Shown here piece after piece: positions 15,494-20,363 of a stretch of DNA of 20,363 bases. Below the pieces are notes generated by a model. It saw nothing but the letters and a program-made list of their open reading frames with translations. It was not told the DNA's origin and ran no database searches. Both the position numbers and the translations under genes were made by a program. Source of the stretch: Nephromyces sp. MM_2019 (taxonomy: Eukaryota; Apicomplexa; Aconoidasida; Nephromycida). Position 1 is the stretch's first letter; every line of letters starts with the position of its first letter. Where the stretch lies: NCBI GenBank assembly GCA_015657535.1, contig JADHZB010000777.1:1-20363 (forward strand). The letters run 5' to 3'.

Positions 15494-15942
15494 GCATAAA
15501 GAGCACCAAATGTTATGATAAAGAAGTCAGGCACATATTTATGGATTTATGTGAGTACACATGCATACATATGTGCATAAAAGAAATACACACTCTCCAA
15601 CTTTTTTCTGTTGGAATGGCATAGGGTCGACATATTTTTCCATTCTTCATATAACCGACAACTTAAAAATATTACTGGCACACAGTTGGTTGAGTGTAAA
15701 TATTGCAGTCTACGTAGCGCTTGAGCTACCTTAAAAAAATACCCTGCAAATACAACAGCAGAAAACCTATAATTTTTTCTTTTTTTGCAAAGCTTAGCAT
15801 ATGAGCCACTAAGCACGGGTTTCAGATTCTTTTGATATGCAAAAAAGAGTGACTCTCCCCTGTTTAGGATGTATGCGGTTGTCTCTACGGTTGTTGTTCC
15901 TGCTATATGCATAGATTTACCTACGCGTATGCATGGGAAAAA
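15494..15942. other. Spacer, no gene recognised
   Basis: AT-rich sequence after the proline-rich exon. A minus-strand frame of 121 codons (15547-15912) has a low-complexity, Tyr/Phe/Lys-rich look and no motif; I treat it as chance. Confidence 0.4.
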
Positions 15943-16681
15943 CTAATTTTGTTTAAGATGGGAAATGACATCTTCCACGCGTTCTTCCAGCTTTTGAAGC
16001 ACAAAAATGCTTGTTCTATCCCTGGCCCCCAACTTGAGTGATGTGAAACTTCCTCTAGCCTTTCGTTTACTTGCCTACAACCACTGCGGGTGTTTGACAG
16101 CGACAAACGAATGTGAAGCATAAAACCTCGTTGATACCTTATAGTGTGTGTAGCATGGGGAACAAAGTTTCCTCGTATCAGGGGCGCAGCGCACAATTTT
16201 CCATCAGATCCACGCGTAGACACAGTGAGATATCGATAAACTGACAAATTATTGTGGACCTCTAACATCTACAGCTGGTGAGGCTACCTTTTCTCTTACG
16301 AACGCAAAATTTTTCCTTTTAAAACTTCTTCAGAACGAAAATGCACCTCTTCTTCAGATAAAAAAGGCAAATTGTTACCTACGCTCGCGTGTCACGCTTC
16401 TAAAGACAACGGTGTTCAACATTAGGTTGAATTTGTTCTTTATAAAAATCAGTAAAACTCCTTAGAATGCACCAGAATTTCGCGTACAACCGCTCAAACC
16501 TGAAAAGCTCTTTAAAATTAGTCGCATCCTACTCTGTAACAAGCGAGCCATGCAAATCAACAATTTCTGCAGTTTTTTCGGTTATTCTAAAACCGGCAAA
16601 GCACTCAGTCCTCCATGTAGATGATATCTCAAAAGGAGGGTTCGGCTCAATATCATACGTAAAAGGTTCTTTATTGTGTGA
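15943..16681 (-). pseudogene. Possible fragmented or many-exon minus-strand gene, product unknown
   Basis: Several minus-strand segments look coding, but in different frames. From 16681 to 16400 one frame is open for 93 codons except a single TAG at 16529-16531 (reading SHNKEPFTYDIEPNPPFEI before it and FERLYAKFW after it). A second segment around 16370-16295 reads LPFLSEEEVHFRSEEVLKG up to a GTAAGA donor. A last one reads RTSIFVLQKLEERVEDVIS and ends at a TAG (15943-15945). They could be exons separated by very short introns (31-33 bases would be needed at two places, which is unusual) or remains of a decayed gene. Overlapping plus-strand frames are also open (for example 16467-16694), so this is a weak call. 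No family was recognised. Confidence 0.2.
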
Positions 16682-16699
16682 CTGTAATTGCTAGAAGTA

Positions 16700-17220
16700 G
16701 ACCTTTACGTTGCTTGGTTACTATTTCTGGAATCAGGAACAGGCAATCACGCAGTGCGTGTTGCTAAATATCGGTGTCTCGTGCAAGGTTTAGTTTTTCT
16801 TTGCGCGTTCCCGTACTAAGGCTTGAAGGATGAAATGTGTCTTCGCATGCCTGGTAAGCAGCAAGAAAGAGACCCCCTGATGCGAAAATTCAAGTATCAG
16901 CCTAGGTGGCTTTGCGTATGCCTTTAAGGGCGAAGCTCGGGATCATGTGTGTGTGAGTTTATGATTTGAAGTTGTGCATTAAATTGCACAAAGGACGTCT
17001 TTTGAGGATTCTCACTACGAGAGGCCGACTCCGTCTCTACTCAATAGAGGACCAGAAGCAGCAAAGATTTCCGCAGGAAGCACCAAAAAAAGTCAACTAA
17101 CAGGTGTTAGACACAGAATCCTGTGATTGGCGCTGGTAAGTCCAAGAGCTGAGTTTGTCGATGCTTGGAACGCGTTTCCAAAGCAGGCAAATGGGTAGCG
17201 GCACACGACATTCACACTGC
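16700..17220. other. GC-elevated stretch with open segments on both strands, unresolved
   Basis: GC rises to nearly 50 percent. The minus strand has an open segment ending near 16800 (AYAKPPRLILEF) and another near 17030-16925 (ENPQKTSFVQFNAQLQ). The plus strand has overlapping open segments at 16960-17100 and an ideal splice donor (GCTG then GTAAGT) at 17135/17136. Something transcribed is likely here, but neither strand nor frame can be decided. I found no match to U1, U2, U5, U6, 5S or tRNA signatures. Confidence 0.25.
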
Positions 17221-18295
17221 AAAAACTAGCCTTTTTTTAGTAAGAAAAACCCCTTCCACATACTACAAACAGGAACTTTAACCGTATGTCATCCTCTAGA
17301 AAAACAACTCCGCCTTTCACTTAATCTATCCATATACGGCTGTCAAACCTCAATACCCACCTACACTCAATGACACAAACACCTCAAATGTCATTAAAAA
17401 TGCCAAAAACCTCTTCCTCCACCTCATCTTCACGGCAAATCTGCCATTATTTGATGATCTTTTGCCTTGCAAGTATATTTATCATATATACAACCTTCCC
17501 AAGGCTTTGTTGACTTCCTTTAAGTTCACCTCGCGCATGCTACAAAACCCCAATTTAGAACAAGAGTTCTTCTAAGTGCGGGGTGGTGTGAAGATAAATT
17601 TGTTAGGGTTGGGGGTCAGCGATTCAAGAGGGAAGAGGTAATAAAAATATCTACGCCGCAAATTTACCTAGAAAATTCCGAAGAAAAAAACTGCGAAGTA
17701 AAAAGTACGGGAAAAACACATATTTCCATTTCGGGAAATACCACACACATGATGCACAGACTCAGCACGCACACATATGCGAAGTGAGTACACACATACA
17801 TGAAGAGCACAGAAAAATATATGCAGCACTCACACACCAGGATACATATTAAGTATATTGCTTTATTATACAACACGTAATACACACAAAAAAAAACAAG
17901 CAAACTTTCGGATATATGTTCCGTGTAATCAAACGAAAAAATTAAAGAGGTGCGATATACTCAAAAGGTATTCGAGTAAGCTGTAATCATATCATATATA
18001 GGTACTGTTCATTAACAAACGAGCATTTAGATGATATACACAGTATAGCAAGCCACTTCTTACGGTAAGCGAAGGCTTGAAGTGGCTACTACTTTATTAA
18101 ATCAAAAAAAACAGTTCTTCAAGCTATAAAAATAAACTTACGCCGCAGTGAAAAACTTAAAGGGCGTAGCTAAACACAAGAAAAAAAACGCACACAAAAG
18201 TGAGCGAGTCAAGGCATTTATTCACGATATATACGTGTATGTGTACGCATACAGTCATATATATTAGGGTAAAAAAAGTACAATGTAAACCCTCA
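17221..18295. other. No gene recognised; CA-rich from about 17740
   Basis: AT-rich DNA with CA-rich stretches between 17740 and 17890. It contains the hairpin at 18051-18087. Minus-strand Cys/Tyr/Val-rich frames are simple-sequence artefacts. Confidence 0.5.
18051..18087. repeat. Inverted repeat with nested hairpin
   Basis: AGCCACTTC (18051-18059) pairs perfectly with GAAGTGGCT (18079-18087). The 19-base loop itself contains CTTAC/GTAAG and AAGC/GCTT pairings, so alternative folds are possible. No known RNA family was recognised. Confidence 0.6.
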
Positions 18296-18298
18296 GCC

Positions 18299-18658
18299 AA
18301 AAGGAAAGAGAGAAACACACACACACACACACACACTCAGAATGAAAGAGAGAAACACACACACACACACACTCAGAATGAAAGAGCAAAATACACACAC
18401 ACACACGCACTCAGAATGAAAGAGAGAAACACACACACACACACACACTCAGAATGAAAGAGAGAAACACACACACACACACACTCAGAATGAAAGAGAG
18501 AAACACACACACACTCAGAATGAAAGAGAGAAACACACACACACACACTCAGAATGAAAGAGAGAAACACACACACACACACACACTCAGAATGAAAGAG
18601 AGAAACACACACACACACACACTCAGAATGAAAGAGCAAAATACACACGCGCACACTC
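18299..18658. repeat. CA-interrupted minisatellite, nine full copies
   Basis: The 15-base block CTCAGAATGAAAGAG starts at 18336, 18372, 18410, 18448, 18484, 18514, 18548, 18586 and 18622, each followed by AGAAA (or CAAAATA in the copies at 18372 and 18622) and a (CA)n run of varying length. A partial first copy is near 18300. Spacings of 36, 38, 38, 36, 30, 34, 38 and 36 all differ by even numbers, as expected from CA-unit slippage. Translations in either direction are repeat artefacts. It is not a CRISPR array: the spacers are all CA. Confidence 0.97.
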
Positions 18659-18659
18659 A

Positions 18660-19080
18660 TTTACACGCATGCAAACTTATACATGCTATTGATACTATGA
18701 AAGGCAGCGCACGTGTGCAAGAAAAACAGAGGAGGGCGCATTACCCAAAAGAAGTATCAAATTGAGTTACATCCACGGATACCCAATGAGCCTATCCTCA
18801 TTCGCACACACAGGCTATACATAGTACAGCTCTGAACTGTATCAGCCCAAAACCTCGCTGCCAAAGACAGTACAGCCTTGTAAATAGGAACAGATATTTT
18901 TTTCCAGAGAAAACAGAGGGCTTTAATAGTAGCATCGAATGCCTTTTGGCTGTGTGTGTGCGCGCCTGAATCGATGAGGGATATTCTCAACAATAAAACC
19001 ACCGCGAAAACCGTTATGCCAGGTGATGATATTGTGAGTACTGATGGCCCTTTTAGAGTAAGATACTGCTGTCTCGGCAG
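18660..19080. other. No confident gene; one candidate minus-strand exon
   Basis: A minus-strand frame between about 19080 and 18780 contains a hydrophobic segment (GITVFAVVLLLRISLI) followed by mixed sequence (KAFDATIKALCFLWKK), between CA-rich ends. No splice pair or family could be fixed, so it is left as unassigned sequence. Confidence 0.25.
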
Positions 19081-19087
19081 TAGCATG

Positions 19088-19205
19088 TGAGTGTGTGCAT
19101 GGGGATGGGTGGGTAATTGTGTGTGTACGTGTGTGCGTGTTCGTGTGTGCACGCGTGTTCATGTGTGCGCCTGTGCCTTTTTGTGCGTTTGGGCCCGCGT
19201 GTGCC
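19088..19205. repeat. GT-rich low-complexity tract
   Basis: Imperfect GTGTGT/GTGTGC sequence interrupted by ACG and TTC. The Cys/Val-rich plus-strand frames and His/Thr-rich minus-strand frames across it are artefacts. Confidence 0.85.
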
Positions 19206-20255
19206 ACACAAATCTCTGCTTCTGTCTCTGCGTCATCCCTGTGTGTTCCCTACTCATCTCTGTATCCCTATGGGTGCTGCCTTAGCGGGTATTTTATACC
19301 TCTAGCTTGTATGGATACGCATTTGTGTGTGTGAAGTAATGCCCGGATCTCTATGGAAGACAGCGTGGGTGTGGGTTCTGCTTGCTGGGGGTGTGCTGCA
19401 TGAATGCATACATGCCAGTTAGGGGAAGAATGTACAAAAAGTGCTGGTGTGCGCTGCAACATTCCGCTCTTAAATATCTTCATAATGCATACTTTATGCA
19501 CACAAATGAAGGCATATGCATACATTAATCTCTTTCTGATTAAAAAATTTATAAAAAGAAGGTGGATGCGCATTTTATCTCTTGGACGCACACACACACA
19601 CACGCACACACATTCACATAATTGCTAATAATAACATGACATAATCTACGTGTTTACGTCTCATTTAAAGCTTCATTAGATGAAAACAATCAATCAAGCA
19701 GCTGCTCTGAATGTGTTATGAACTAAACCCTTAGCATATGCATGCTTAAATTACACTTTGCCAACATGGAGAAGCAGCTTTCTTCAGCTAACAGCAGGTA
19801 TACTGCAGCCTCTTCCTTAGCAGCAAAAAAAACCGGAGCAAAGTATTCGAAATATGCATAAAAGAAGGAAGTCAGACGCACATCCATCAAGCTGACAGTG
19901 CAACGATAAAAATATCAGAAAAGGTGTACATACACCCCTCAGAACTGCAGCGAAGGCACTGCAAAATAACGAAGAAACGGAAAAAAGAACCTTCGCATCC
20001 GCCAGTCTTGTGGATACAAAGTGGCACGCAGTTTCCAGAAGTATAGCAAAAACATACCAAAAAAGCATCTATGATGGGCAGTGTTATGTGTGTATATGTA
20101 ATGCTTATGGTATGGACACAAAAGATACAAAAAAAAACCACACACACTTACAAGGGGGAAGCTGAACAATCTGGAAATTTGAATAAAGAACAAACTTTAG
20201 AGACACAAGAATCTAAATAAACACGAATCCTCTCGCGTGCCAATTCATGAGCATG
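19206..20255. other. No gene recognised
   Basis: Mixed sequence with a CA run at 19590-19612 and an isolated copy of the TGTANNTACA palindrome at 19923-19936. Minus-strand frames of 83-113 codons here have skewed Phe/Leu/Cys or His content and no motif. Confidence 0.5.
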
Positions 20256-20363
20256 CGGATCCAGGCACACACACGGATCCAGACACACAGGCATATACGC
20301 ACAAACGCGGATCCAGGCACACACATGCACCTACGCACACACGCGGATCCAGGCGCACACACG
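20256..20363. repeat. Minisatellite with CGGATCCAGGCACACA units, cut by the window end
   Basis: CGGATCCAG starts at 20256, 20274, 20308 and 20344 (spacings of 18, 34 and 36), each followed by CA-rich spacer. The second and third gaps are about twice the first, suggesting units in which the GGATCC core was lost. The array continues beyond the window. Confidence 0.9.

Noticed and set aside
15547..15912. 121-codon minus-strand frame
   Set aside because: Low-complexity look, no splice or domain support, and within reach of chance for this composition.
16529..16681. Reassigned stop codons (TAG/TAA read as Gln)
   Set aside because: hemC exons and the 411-codon gene use the standard code throughout, with CAA/CAG for Gln.
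17101..17160. GAGKSKS string in a plus frame, resembling a P-loop
   Set aside because: It lies in a very short frame between stops and across an ideal splice donor; no NTPase context.
18299..18658. Regular repeat array resembling CRISPR spacing (30-38 bases)
   Set aside because: The spacers are all (CA)n, not unique sequence, and the organism is eukaryotic.

Overview
This looks like nuclear DNA of an intron-rich, plastid-bearing protist, most likely an apicomplexan of the coccidian type or a close relative. The best evidence is a minus-strand gene for porphobilinogen deaminase (hydroxymethylbilane synthase). It is split into at least seven exons with GT-AG introns of about 400-700 bases, and its protein core is preceded by a long leader with a recessed hydrophobic segment, as in apicoplast-targeted proteins. 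No rRNA, tRNA, CRISPR array, insertion sequence or bacterial operon was recognised. The species cannot be named from the sequence.

Layout. Bases 1-5339 hold the porphobilinogen deaminase gene, read right to left; its last exon or exons, including the cofactor cysteine, lie beyond base 1. Its introns are full of CA/TG tracts, a G-rich tract, a polypurine tract and repeated copies of the palindrome TGTANNTACA. A short spacer with a GAT/GAA minisatellite follows (5340-5731). A tentative plus-strand six-exon gene of unknown function runs from 5732 to 7246; it rests only on splice signals and matching phases. A 19-bp tandem repeat lies just after it. Bases 7370-11640 contain no gene I can defend.

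A clear plus-strand gene starts at 11644 with a 411-codon open frame. It may instead splice at 12850 into a proline-rich terminal exon at 15252-15493; the phases match. Bases 15900-17200 contain competing open segments on both strands, possibly a fragmented minus-strand gene convergent with the previous one. From about 17700 to the right end the DNA is again rich in CA/TG simple repeats, with a nine-copy minisatellite (18300-18660) and a GGATCC-containing minisatellite running off the window end.

Only porphobilinogen deaminase has an assignable role: it is the third step from aminolevulinate in tetrapyrrole (haem) synthesis. Nothing in the sequence ties the other genes to that pathway.
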